DNA from: Methanobacteriota archaeon
Lineage (GTDB): Archaea > Methanobacteriota > Methanobacteria > Methanobacteriales > Methanobacteriaceae
Assembly (NCBI GenBank): GCA_023409695.1
Contig: JAEYQZ010000039.1
Location: 1 to 6,249, forward strand
Direction of reading: 5' to 3'
DNA: 6,249 bases
Positions 1-5,823 of this stretch are shown piece after piece (position 1 is the first letter of the stretch; each line of letters opens with the position of its first letter). The position numbers and the translations under genes are program-made. Under the pieces are notes generated by a model, which saw only the letters and a program-made list of their open reading frames with translations, ran no database searches and was not told where the DNA came from.

Positions 1-717
1 GTATTAGCTCTTATAATATCTAATCTTGTATTATATCCAGTTATTGGAATTTTATTCAGCTATTTTTTCCTGCCTCCCCAAGATATTTACGTTGGGATAA
101 TTCTTTTGTGTTTTGCCCCTTCACCAGTAGTTGCTGCATTATGGACCGAACTTTCAAATGGTGATGGTACCATTTCTGTAACCACAGCACTGTTTTCCAT
201 GATGTTGAGTATATTTATTTACCCAGTAATCCTTTACTTTATGGGCATTGCATCACCTGATCTCGCATTATCGATATTTAAACTTCTTGCTTTGTCTATA
301 TTTGCTCCAGCAGCCATTGCATTATTTTTACGAGTGGAGGAAGATAAATATATCCCTGCCAAAAATATGATTACTCTACTTTCCTCTTTTGTGAGCTTAA
401 TTATAATAATAATTGCAATCGCCCATATGGTATCAAATGTGATGTCTAATGAATTCAGCCTAATTTTGCTGTTGAGTATATTCGTTATTGTTTTACTTAT
501 AGCAGGTTTTGGTTATGGATACATTTTAGGCAAGCTGTTTAAAACACCTAAAAAGGACAGTATTTCATTTTTATATTCAAGCAGTATGAGAGATGGAATT
601 ATTCCATTAAGTGTTGCAATTACCTATTTTTCCTCAAGTTCAACTATTGCATCTACAGTACTGTTAATTGTGATGCCCTTTTTAGTTACTGGAGTTTATT
701 ACATTCTACGCAGATGA
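1..717 (+). CDS. BASS/ACR3-superfamily membrane transporter, 3' part (5' end outside window)
   Basis: The frame is open from the first base and ends at TGA 715-717, giving the last 238 residues; the TTG at 106 is only an internal codon. The peptide is almost entirely hydrophobic, with about seven or eight predicted membrane segments (roughly 1-22, 29-48, 58-81, 88-110, 122-147, 153-176, 192-208 and 215-236 in partial numbering). Residues 36-56 carry an AP-S-P...W-x-x-L-x-x-GD stretch that resembles the unwound TM4 crossover of bile acid:sodium symporter (BASS) and ACR3 arsenite permeases. A second polar-interrupted helix near 183-200 (SSSMRDGIIPLSVA) fits the matching TM9 crossover of the inverted repeat. 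These families have ten helices in total, so about three are missing at the left. ACR3 has an essential Cys after the AP of this motif; here the position is Ser, which argues against arsenite transport. The substrate is unknown. An AEC-type carrier is the main alternative. The downstream gene appears to have its own promoter. Confidence 0.5.
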   Translation, partial: VLALIISNLVLYPVIGILFSYFFLPPQDIYVGIILLCFAPSPVVAALWTELSNGDGTISVTTALFSMMLSIFIYPVILYFMGIASPDLALSIFKLLALSIFAPAAIALFLRVEEDKYIPAKNMITLLSSFVSLIIIIIAIAHMVSNVMSNEFSLILLLSIFVIVLLIAGFGYGYILGKLFKTPKKDSISFLYSSSMRDGIIPLSVAITYFSSSSTIASTVLLIVMPFLVTGVYYILRR

Positions 718-902
718 TTTTAGTTTACTTTCTTAATTTCTCCATTTGATTTTTATAGTAAAAAACCAAATTTTCGGGATTAATGGGTTAAAAAATTTAT
801 TTATACGCCTTAAAACTTAAATATAAATTTAATCAATTACTGTCAAATTTACAAGTTTAAAATGTTACATTATTCACTATTAATTAAACCAGTACTCTCA
901 CG

Positions 903-942
903 AAATTGAATTTGATTCAGCTTTTGATACAAATTTCAATTT
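903..942. repeat. Inverted repeat / hairpin upstream of secreted-protein promoter
   Basis: AAATTGAATTTG (903-914) is complementary to CAAATTTCAATTT (930-942) with a single unpaired A, giving about 12 base pairs around a 15-base loop. It lies about 25 bp before the TATA box of the small exported-protein gene. It could be an operator dyad for a regulator or a structure in an upstream transcript. The stem is all A/T except two G-C pairs, so its RNA stability would be modest. Confidence 0.5.
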
Positions 943-967
943 AATCCGCTACATTTAGATTAGATAG

Positions 968-977
968 TTTTATAAAT
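968..977 (+). promoter_or_regulatory. TATA box for the small exported protein gene
   Basis: TTTTATAAAT matches the archaeal box A consensus. Archaeal start sites usually lie about 26 bp past the box centre, which places transcription start near 998 and gives a leader of about 35 bases that includes the ribosome binding site GAGGAG at 1024-1029. The sequence TTAGATTA (955-962), the reverse complement of a motif repeated in the 5356-6110 spacer, sits immediately upstream. Confidence 0.5.
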
Positions 978-1034
978 CTCAAAATAAATTTAATATTAAC
1001 AGTGTAAAAATATTCCAGTTAATGAGGAGTTTCT

Positions 1035-1346
1035 ATGAATTCAAGAAAAGCAGGGAAGCTTTTTATAGTTTTAATGATATCTTTGATTGCATTTGGATTA
1101 GGATCATGTGCAAATGTCTTAAATTCAGGTAATGACATTACCTCTGGCATATTGCCTTCTATGATTGCTTCAAATACCAATGAGCAAATTTCAACTATAG
1201 GTGATCCTTCCTTTGAACCAATCCATCTCATGAGACAGTTTTATAATACCACTAATTCAACCAATTCAACTTCAACAAATAATACAGGTAATTCATCCAA
1301 TTCATCTAAAAATTCATCTAAAAATAGTACATGGTGGAATAATTAA
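1035..1346 (+). CDS. Small exported lipoprotein-like protein with Asn/Ser/Thr sequon-rich tail
   Basis: This 103-residue protein is not recognised as a known family. The start is ATG 1035, preceded by GAGGAG at 1024-1029 with 5-base spacing, a convincing ribosome binding site. Residues 1-8 are basic (R4, K5, K8) and residues 9-22 are hydrophobic. LGSC (22-25) resembles a lipobox with C25 as the acylated residue; without lipidation this would still be a Sec-type signal or anchor. Residues 26-69 are polar. Residues 71-99 contain eight N-x-S/T sequons, at N71, N74, N77, N82, N86, N89, N93 and N97, and the protein ends in a short WWNN tail. The expected location is the outer face of the membrane, possibly heavily N-glycosylated. 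The low-complexity tail is encoded by imperfect DNA repeats. The gene stands alone between spacers, with its own TATA box. An antisense ORF at 1019-1231 overlaps it but lacks coding features. Confidence is good that the gene is real; its function is unknown. Confidence 0.5.
   Translation: MNSRKAGKLFIVLMISLIAFGLGSCANVLNSGNDITSGILPSMIASNTNEQISTIGDPSFEPIHLMRQFYNTTNSTNSTSTNNTGNSSNSSKNSSKNSTWWNN
1254..1322 (+). repeat. Short imperfect direct repeats within the sequon-rich tail
   Basis: The unit AATTCA(A/T)C recurs at 1254, 1263, 1290, 1299 and 1311. The last two copies are an exact 12-bp tandem, AATTCATCTAAA, at 1299-1310 and 1311-1322. All copies are in the coding frame or keep it, and encode Asn-Ser-(Thr/Ser) sequons. 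The pattern suggests growth by slippage, and copy number may vary between strains. Confidence 0.5.
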
Positions 1347-1389
1347 GTTTTAGATAGGATTCATTTTAAAGGAAGCGGACTTATTACTA

Positions 1390-1421
1390 ATTAAAAATAA
1401 ATTTTTAAAATTTATTTTAAT
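1390..1421. repeat. Near-perfect AT palindrome, possible terminator of the small protein gene
   Basis: ATTAAAAATAAATTTT (1390-1405) is followed after one T by AAAATTTATTTTAAT (1407-1421), its reverse complement except for one extra A. The palindrome begins 44 bases after the TAA of the exported protein gene and contains the oligo-T run 1402-1406. It could mark transcript end, but in such AT-rich DNA it could also be chance. Confidence 0.5.
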
Positions 1422-1432
1422 CATATTCCAAC

Positions 1433-1468
1433 ACTAACAGGCGTTATTTAAATATTTTAACGTTTAGT
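1433..1468. promoter_or_regulatory. Interrupted dyad upstream of helicase promoter, candidate operator
   Basis: ACTAA (1433-1437) and CGTTA (1442-1446) are mirrored by TAACG (1458-1462) and TTAGT (1464-1468), with an AT-rich centre that is itself nearly palindromic. The dyad ends about 23 bp before the helicase TATA box, a common position for archaeal activator or repressor sites. No binding protein can be named. Confidence 0.5.
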
Positions 1469-1488
1469 ATACATTTTTAGAATTCACA

Positions 1489-1500
1489 GAATATATAAAT
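1489..1500 (+). promoter_or_regulatory. TATA box for the helicase gene
   Basis: GAATATATAAAT is a good archaeal box A. The predicted transcription start lies near 1522, giving a leader of about 39 bases. That leader contains a run of eight T (1537-1544) and a weak ribosome binding site, GGTAGAT (1550-1556), four bases before the ATG. Confidence 0.5.
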
Positions 1501-1560
1501 AATAAAGACATATCTTTTTATGATTGTAGAATTCTATTTTTTTTAAATTGGTAGATAATC

Positions 1561-4083
1561 ATGATAATTTTACGGCGTAACAAAAAAATTGTGGAGTTAT
1601 TTCCCATTGGAAGCTCCAAAGGAGCATTAAATTCAAGGAGAAAACCTCTTTTTTATGGATACTTACGGCTTAAACGAACCAATAACCAGATACGGCCTTA
1701 CAAATTTATAGTAAAAAAAGGCGATAAAGAGTCTCTTTTTCCTCCAAGTGAAGCTATGAAAATTTTAAAAAAACAGAACGTTTATTTAATCAATGGAGAC
1801 GAAGAGATAGAAGAGATGCTGGATTCTCTCAACATTGAATTTAAAAAAACACGAATCTGCAGACACTGTACGCTGGAAGGATACATAACCGTCATAAACC
1901 GAAATTCTGCTTATTTATCTAATAAAGAGTACATATGTAAATTATGTGCTGAAGAAGAGATTAAACGTGAAATAAAGTACAAAGGTCTTAGTTTAAGTAC
2001 ATTTAATAATTTTAAGAGAATGCTAGATGAAACTGGTGATCTTGATAAAGTTTTAAGCATTTTTGATCCTAAATTCAACCCGGTGAAGAATCCAAACCTA
2101 ACTTTATTTGATAAAATTGTAGTTGGTAAGGATAACACCCCTAAAATGGAAATAGATAAGATTAACATCCCCGATGAATTTAAAAAGGTATTAAAACTAC
2201 ATGGCAAATACTTACTGCCCGTACAATCTCTGGCTTTACAAAATGGACTTCTTAAAGGGGAAAATCTTCTTGTTGTATCGGCGACTGCAAGCGGGAAGAC
2301 TTTAATTGGCGAAATTGCAGGCGTGCCAAATGCAATGAAAGGTAAAAAATTCATGTTTTTAACACCACTTGTAGCACTTGCAAACCAAAAATACAGAGAT
2401 TTCAAGAAAAAATACGGGAAATTAGGACTAAAAGTCGCTATAAAAGTAGGTATGAGCAGAATAAAAGCAAAAGAAGAGCTCACACTTCCAGATGATGATG
2501 TAAAAAATGCAGATATTGTTGTCGGTACCTATGAAGGGCTTGATTTTCTGCTGCGTTCTGGAAAAGCAGGAGATTTTGGAGAGCTTGGTACCGTTGTAAT
2601 TGACGAAATACATATGCTTGACGATAAAGAGCGCGGTCCTCGGTTAAATGGACTTATAAAACGTTTAAAATCTCTTTTTAAAGATATACAAATTATTGGG
2701 CTCTCTGCGACAGTTCAAAATCCCCAAGTGATTTCAAAGGAATTTGGAATGAAGCTTGTTGAATACGACAGGCGCCCAGTTCCTCTAGAAAGACATCTAA
2801 TATTTGCAAAGTCAGAATATGAAAAAACAGATATAATGACCAAACTTGCAAGGGCAGAATATAAGAATGTCTCTAAAAAAGGATTCCATGGACAAACTAT
2901 CATATTTACAAATTCAAGGAGAAAAACACATTCTATTGCAGATTATCTAACAAAAAGGAATATTAAAGCAGCAGCATACCATGCAGGGCTTTCATATTCA
3001 AAAAAGAGCAAGATAGAAAAAGATTTTGCAAATCAAAAGATTTCAACTGTTGTAACAACCGCCGCACTTGCTGCAGGTGTGGATTTTCCAGCTTCACAGG
3101 TTATATTTGAGGCCTTACTAATGGGAAATAAATGGCTATCCAATAATGAGTTTTCTCAGATGCTTGGAAGAGCAGGAAGGCCAACTTACCATGATATTGG
3201 AAAAGTATACCTGATACCCGAAGTGGGAAGAAAATATGGGGAAGAAACAGAAGATATGCAGGCTGTAAGCTTGCTTGAGAGTGATGTAGATCCTATATAC
3301 GTACAATACGACGAAGATGATGTGTTGGAACAGTGCTTAGCAGATATATGCTCTGGAAGAGTACATACGTTTGAGGAACTTCAAAATGTCTATAAAAACC
3401 TTGATCTTCCATTAGGTATAGAAGAAGCGTATGATGTTATACACGATGCAGGTTTGGTAAAAGAAAAAGACAGTAAATTATCTTCAACAAGTTATGGAAA
3501 AGCGGTCTCTGTATCTTTTATGGATTTAAAAGCTGCAGAATACATAAGAAAAAGTATAAATCCTAAAAATCACGATAAAAAGAAGAAAAAACGCATAGAT
3601 CCTTTGGAAATTGTAGTAAAACTTGATCCTTTTGAAAATGCCTACATGTCAAACAGGTTAAACAGAAGACTAGGTAAAGCTCTTAATATCAACTTATCTG
3701 CAAGATTATTCGCTGATTCCACGCTTGATATACTTTCTTCTGCAGAAACTATTTCAAAACTTGACCCTAATCTTCAAGATGCACTTGTAAACATGCAAAT
3801 CGAATTCATGTCCTGCAGGTGTAAGGATCGACCATTCTGCAAGTGTTTCCAGGAGGAACTTTCCAGAAGAATCCTGAAACAGAGGATGATCAAAAAAGAT
3901 CCTGTAGATATCAGCAAAAAGCTCCTAAAGACTTATCAAATACACTCTTATGCCGGAGATATATTCTCATGGCTTGATTCGGTGATAAGAACACTTGAAG
4001 CTATAAGAAGAATTGCAAATGCCTTTAAAAACCATAAAATAGCAAATGAATGCTCGAAACTTATAAAAACTATTGAAAATTAA
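1561..4083 (+). CDS. Ski2-like superfamily 2 RNA helicase (archaeal ASH-Ski2 type, DUF5814-like C-terminus)
   Basis: The 840-residue protein starts at ATG 1561 behind GGTAGAT. An N-terminal region of about 205 residues carries a four-Cys zinc-ribbon pattern, C100-x2-C103 and C126-x2-C129. The helicase core follows: LLPVQ with Q222 (Q motif), ATASGKT 241-247 (Walker A), TPLVALANQK 268-277 (Ia), GTYEGLD 322-328 (Ib), DEIH 348-351 (Walker B), SAT 382-384, TNSRR 450-454, TTAALAAGVDFP 499-510 (V) and QMLGRAGRP 533-541 (VI). The core is intact, so ATPase activity is expected. The C-terminal part has a winged-helix-like region (about 580-660), a lysine run (673-677) and a second Cys cluster, C752-x-C754-x5-C760-x-C762. 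From family knowledge, the Thermococcales homologue ASH-Ski2 associates with the 5'-3' exonuclease RNase J and links to the exosome, acting in RNA decay or quality control. Hel308 is an alternative Ski2-like family, but the N-terminal zinc ribbon and the long Cys-containing C-terminus do not fit it. The gene is monocistronic here and converges with arfB. Confidence 0.5.
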   Translation: MIILRRNKKIVELFPIGSSKGALNSRRKPLFYGYLRLKRTNNQIRPYKFIVKKGDKESLFPPSEAMKILKKQNVYLINGDEEIEEMLDSLNIEFKKTRICRHCTLEGYITVINRNSAYLSNKEYICKLCAEEEIKREIKYKGLSLSTFNNFKRMLDETGDLDKVLSIFDPKFNPVKNPNLTLFDKIVVGKDNTPKMEIDKINIPDEFKKVLKLHGKYLLPVQSLALQNGLLKGENLLVVSATASGKTLIGEIAGVPNAMKGKKFMFLTPLVALANQKYRDFKKKYGKLGLKVAIKVGMSRIKAKEELTLPDDDVKNADIVVGTYEGLDFLLRSGKAGDFGELGTVVIDEIHMLDDKERGPRLNGLIKRLKSLFKDIQIIGLSATVQNPQVISKEFGMKLVEYDRRPVPLERHLIFAKSEYEKTDIMTKLARAEYKNVSKKGFHGQTIIFTNSRRKTHSIADYLTKRNIKAAAYHAGLSYSKKSKIEKDFANQKISTVVTTAALAAGVDFPASQVIFEALLMGNKWLSNNEFSQMLGRAGRPTYHDIGKVYLIPEVGRKYGEETEDMQAVSLLESDVDPIYVQYDEDDVLEQCLADICSGRVHTFEELQNVYKNLDLPLGIEEAYDVIHDAGLVKEKDSKLSSTSYGKAVSVSFMDLKAAEYIRKSINPKNHDKKKKKRIDPLEIVVKLDPFENAYMSNRLNRRLGKALNINLSARLFADSTLDILSSAETISKLDPNLQDALVNMQIEFMSCRCKDRPFCKCFQEELSRRILKQRMIKKDPVDISKKLLKTYQIHSYAGDIFSWLDSVIRTLEAIRRIANAFKNHKIANECSKLIKTIEN

Positions 4084-4147
4084 TGTTCAGTAGTTCATTT
4101 AATTTTTTTAAAGTACAATCTTAAACTCGAATGATCTTTAAAATAAA
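4084..4147. terminator. Convergent spacer with oligo-T terminator for the helicase
   Basis: This 64-bp spacer separates the stops of two converging genes. A run of seven T at 4103-4109, 20 bases past the helicase TAA, fits archaeal oligo-T termination on the + strand. On the minus strand only short T runs exist (about four bases), so arfB termination is not clearly marked. No strong GC hairpin is seen. Confidence 0.5.
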
Positions 4148-4840
4148 TTAATCATTTACCAATTTTTTAATATCCTTGAGTATATCATCAACAGCTGTTT
4201 CAAGCAATTGCTGGCCTAATTCCAGATTTATACATGCTCCTTCCTTTTCAACAGCTCTTGCACCCTCGTTTATCCCTTCATTAATATTTCTTGCCTCTTC
4301 AAGCCCAACCATACCCACTTCAGGATATTTTTTAAAATCACAGTGTCCTGCTAATTTAGATTCATCGACAATATTTAAAATGCTTCCCATTGAAAGTTCG
4401 CCTGTTCCAGCATGTGGACCTTCAATTTCTACTATTTTATTATTAAAAACTATTTTAAGTTCTAATTCTTTTTCGATCTTTTCTATATAATCAATTAAGG
4501 GAATATTCCCACCATGACCATTAACCAGAACAACTTTTTTGATATTCAAGTATTTTTTTGCACTTTCAAGTACCAGAAACAGTTGATCTTCTGCTAATTT
4601 TTGGGCATCTATGTGAATGCCGTGTTTAACGTAATCATATTCTGTTGCTGCATGAAGTATCCCTAAGAATTTTGCACCGCTTCTTAAAGATGCTTGAAGT
4701 GCAAGGTATGCTGCAATTTTAGAATCAGTATCTATGGGAAGTGCAGCACCATGATTTTCAAGGTGAGATCCCACTGCAAGAACCCCAATTTCATGTACCC
4801 CTGAAGATATAACATTTCCTGATGAGTATCTAAGTTCCAT
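4148..4840 (-). CDS. arfB: FAPy formamide hydrolase ArfB (creatininase family), F420/riboflavin pathway
   Basis: The 230-residue protein belongs to the creatininase family and closely resembles archaeal ArfB (MJ0116 type). ArfB hydrolyses 2-amino-5-formylamino-6-ribosylamino-4(3H)-pyrimidinone 5'-phosphate, the product of GTP cyclohydrolase III (ArfA), to the diaminopyrimidine and formate. This is an early cytosolic step toward riboflavin and the deazaflavin of coenzyme F420. Visible metal-site motifs are GSHLENHG (24-31, with E28 and H30), PIDTD (35-39, D37/D39), NGHGGN (107-112, H109) and TGELS (146-150, E148); ATEYDYVKHGIH (65-76) probably lines the substrate pocket. An in-frame GTG at 4864 would add eight residues, but ATG 4840 is preferred: GTGGAT (4850-4845) lies four bases before it, the ArfB family begins with an ELR-type sequence, and the GTG abuts a TATA-like element. 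The gene lies 38 bp downstream of the PUA gene on the same strand, so co-transcription is likely. Confidence 0.5.
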   Translation of the reverse strand: MELRYSSGNVISSGVHEIGVLAVGSHLENHGAALPIDTDSKIAAYLALQASLRSGAKFLGILHAATEYDYVKHGIHIDAQKLAEDQLFLVLESAKKYLNIKKVVLVNGHGGNIPLIDYIEKIEKELELKIVFNNKIVEIEGPHAGTGELSMGSILNIVDESKLAGHCDFKKYPEVGMVGLEEARNINEGINEGARAVEKEGACINLELGQQLLETAVDDILKDIKKLVND

Positions 4841-4863
4841 AATTATCCACTTTTTAAAATACA

Positions 4864-4872
4864 CTTATAAAC
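4864..4872 (-). promoter_or_regulatory. Possible internal TATA box for arfB
   Basis: On the minus strand, GTTTATAAG lies between the PUA stop and arfB. The predicted start (about 4841) would give an almost leaderless arfB mRNA. That conflicts with the ribosome binding site at 4850-4845, so read-through from the PUA gene may be the main source of expression. Confidence 0.5.
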
Positions 4873-4878
4873 TAAAAT

Positions 4879-5355
4879 CTATATGACTAAATTCCATAAT
4901 TTGTCACCAATATAATGAATTGCACTTACCGCTTTTCCTTCATTCCTTTCTACCATTTCAGGTCCTGAAATAAGTGCTTTTCCTATTGCAAGGGGTTTTC
5001 TGTGAGTTTCTTCAATTATAACCACAAAATCTCCTTCCTGTATATCAGAATCAGCTTCAACAATGCCCGGACTCATCACATCTGCACCTTTTGCAACGAA
5101 TTTAACAGCACCCATATCCACTACAACATACCTTTTAGTAAGTTCAAGTTCCAGAGCTCCTTTAATTGTTGGAAAAGGAACATCGTCGATCATCATGATT
5201 AACGGTTTGCCATCAACCAGTATCACATCATAAAGGTCACTCTCAAGAATTTCAACTTTACTCTTTGGAGAAATTAATGTGGAAAAATCTCCCAGTTCCT
5301 TTGTTACTTTCTTTAATTTCTTTTTTTGAAGATAGTATCTTTTCCTGATTTTCAA
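4879..5355 (-). CDS. MCT-1/Tma20-like PUA-domain RNA-binding protein
   Basis: The 158-residue protein has a small N-terminal domain (about 1-74, DUF1947/MCT-1-N type) followed by a PUA domain (about 75-153). Landmarks shared with human MCT-1 are VPFPTIK (59-65; PFYPTLR in MCT-1), GAVKFVAKGADVMSPGI (82-98; GAIKFVLSGANIMCPGL) and the end IHYIGDKLWNL (146-156; IHYLNDGLWHM). In eukaryotes MCT-1 pairs with DENR and, like eIF2D, acts on the small ribosomal subunit in non-canonical initiation and recycling. The archaeal role is less defined but is expected to be RNA or ribosome binding in the cytosol. The length fits archaeal members. The N-terminus is strongly basic (K and R at 2-16). The start is TTG 5355: no ATG or GTG lies nearby in frame, and AGGTG (5367-5363) is seven bases upstream. 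The gene heads a probable two-gene unit with arfB and diverges from the LSm gene. Confidence 0.5.
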   Translation of the reverse strand: MKIRKRYYLQKKKLKKVTKELGDFSTLISPKSKVEILESDLYDVILVDGKPLIMMIDDVPFPTIKGALELELTKRYVVVDMGAVKFVAKGADVMSPGIVEADSDIQEGDFVVIIEETHRKPLAIGKALISGPEMVERNEGKAVSAIHYIGDKLWNLVI

Positions 5356-5362
5356 TTTTTAA

Positions 5363-5367
5363 CACCT
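5363..5367 (-). promoter_or_regulatory. Ribosome binding site deciding the TTG start of the PUA gene
   Basis: AGGTG on the minus strand lies seven bases before TTG 5355. The frame has no alternative ATG or GTG until well inside the conserved domain, so this site justifies the rare TTG start. Confidence 0.5.
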
Positions 5368-5398
5368 GATTAAAACTATTTATATTTTGATTTAATAT

Positions 5399-5407
5399 TT
5401 ATTTATA
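5399..5407 (-). promoter_or_regulatory. TATA box for the PUA gene
   Basis: On the minus strand, TATAAATAA predicts transcription start near 5377. The resulting leader of about 21 bases contains the AGGTG ribosome binding site at 5367-5363. A second TATA-like stretch, AAAATATAAATAG (5388-5376), lies closer but would start transcription at about the TTG codon and bypass the ribosome binding site, so the distal box is preferred. Confidence 0.5.
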
Positions 5408-5503
5408 GTGAATAACGTAATGTTTTACTTATAACTTTTAGATACTGATTAAATTTACTGCCCATATGTACATAAATCATTTCTTACTTATGTTATGCTT
5501 CAA

Positions 5504-5537
5504 AAATGCCGATGCGTATATTGGATAACGTGCATTT
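5504..5537. repeat. Imperfect hairpin in GC-richer island
   Basis: AAATGC (5504-5509) pairs with GCATTT (5532-5537), and inner CGT/ACG adds three pairs. On the minus strand this segment begins about 26 bases after the centre of a TATA-like TTATATATAA (5559-5568), where archaeal transcription would be expected to start. It could be the 5' end of a small RNA or of a long alternative leader of the PUA gene. Confidence 0.5.
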
Positions 5538-5565
5538 CCTAAAAGCGACGAAACTATGTTATATA

Positions 5566-5823
5566 TAATCTAAGGGTAAGATACATTTTTAAATTGGATA
5601 ATATTAAATTTAAAATATATTATATAGGGTTAACAAAATAAAATTTAAATAATCTAAAATGGTTAATATATTCTAAAAAATATTTTGGGTGAATTTACAA
5701 TAACCTTAAATTTAATAAATCAGTTATCTTTAAATTTAATCTAAACATTATAATATTAACGGTGATTAGATTCATCATGTGATTATATAGGTCGGTATTT
5801 ATTTTTAAAATACCATAATCTAA
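5566..5823 (+). repeat. Four TAATCTAA motifs at about 80-87 bp intervals
   Basis: Exact copies lie at 5566-5573, 5650-5657, 5737-5744 and 5816-5823, all in the same orientation, with start-to-start distances of 84, 87 and 79. Inverted TTAGATT copies are at 5766-5772 and 5837-5843. The DNA between copies is not clearly homologous, so this is a recurring site rather than a tandem repeat array. Confidence 0.5.

Larger units (their letters stand above)
718..1034. other. Noncoding spacer, 317 bp, with TATA-like elements and a hairpin
   Basis: No ORF longer than about 15 codons with a credible start was found here. The first 40 bases are T-rich (short T runs at 718-720, 723-725 and 729-731) and may terminate the transporter transcript in the archaeal oligo-T manner. 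TATA-like stretches occur at 793-805 and 816-831, well before the promoter assigned to the next gene. Either could start an additional transcript around 825-855 that would run through the hairpin at 903-942, but nothing in the sequence proves this. Confidence 0.5.

Noticed and set aside
1019..1231. 70-codon minus-strand ORF overlapping the exported protein gene
   Set aside because: No ribosome binding site and no recognisable domain. The + strand gene has a clear start, signal-like segment and promoter, so this is a shadow frame.
1254..1322. Repeats considered as a CRISPR array
   Set aside because: The units are 8-12 bp, in frame within a coding region and without unique spacers.
1911..2903. 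Three minus-strand ORFs inside the helicase (190, 61 and 62 codons)
   Set aside because: They are opposite a gene with all helicase motifs intact. Their translations are Phe/Ser-rich, as expected from antisense of Lys/Glu-rich coding sequence.
4176..4490. 104-codon + strand ORF inside arfB
   Set aside because: Antisense shadow of a conserved enzyme, with no start signals of its own.
5002..5202. 66-codon + strand ORF inside the PUA gene
   Set aside because: Antisense shadow of a conserved PUA protein.
5590..5760. Very AT-rich stretch with repeats as a possible replication origin
   Set aside because: No origin recognition box with the typical G-rich dyad was recognised and no cdc6/orc1 gene lies in the window.
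5720..5780. Possible minus-strand C/D box guide RNA: ATGATGA (5780-5774) and CTGA (5722-5719)
   Set aside because: The C and D boxes are about 50 bases apart, but no D' or C' box is visible and no terminal stem forms. The interior is nearly all A/T, so chance is more likely.
5761..5783. GGTGAT followed by ATG-TGA, resembling a minimal start-stop ORF
   Set aside because: The Shine-Dalgarno-like hexamer is 10 bases from the ATG, which is far, and nothing else supports translation.
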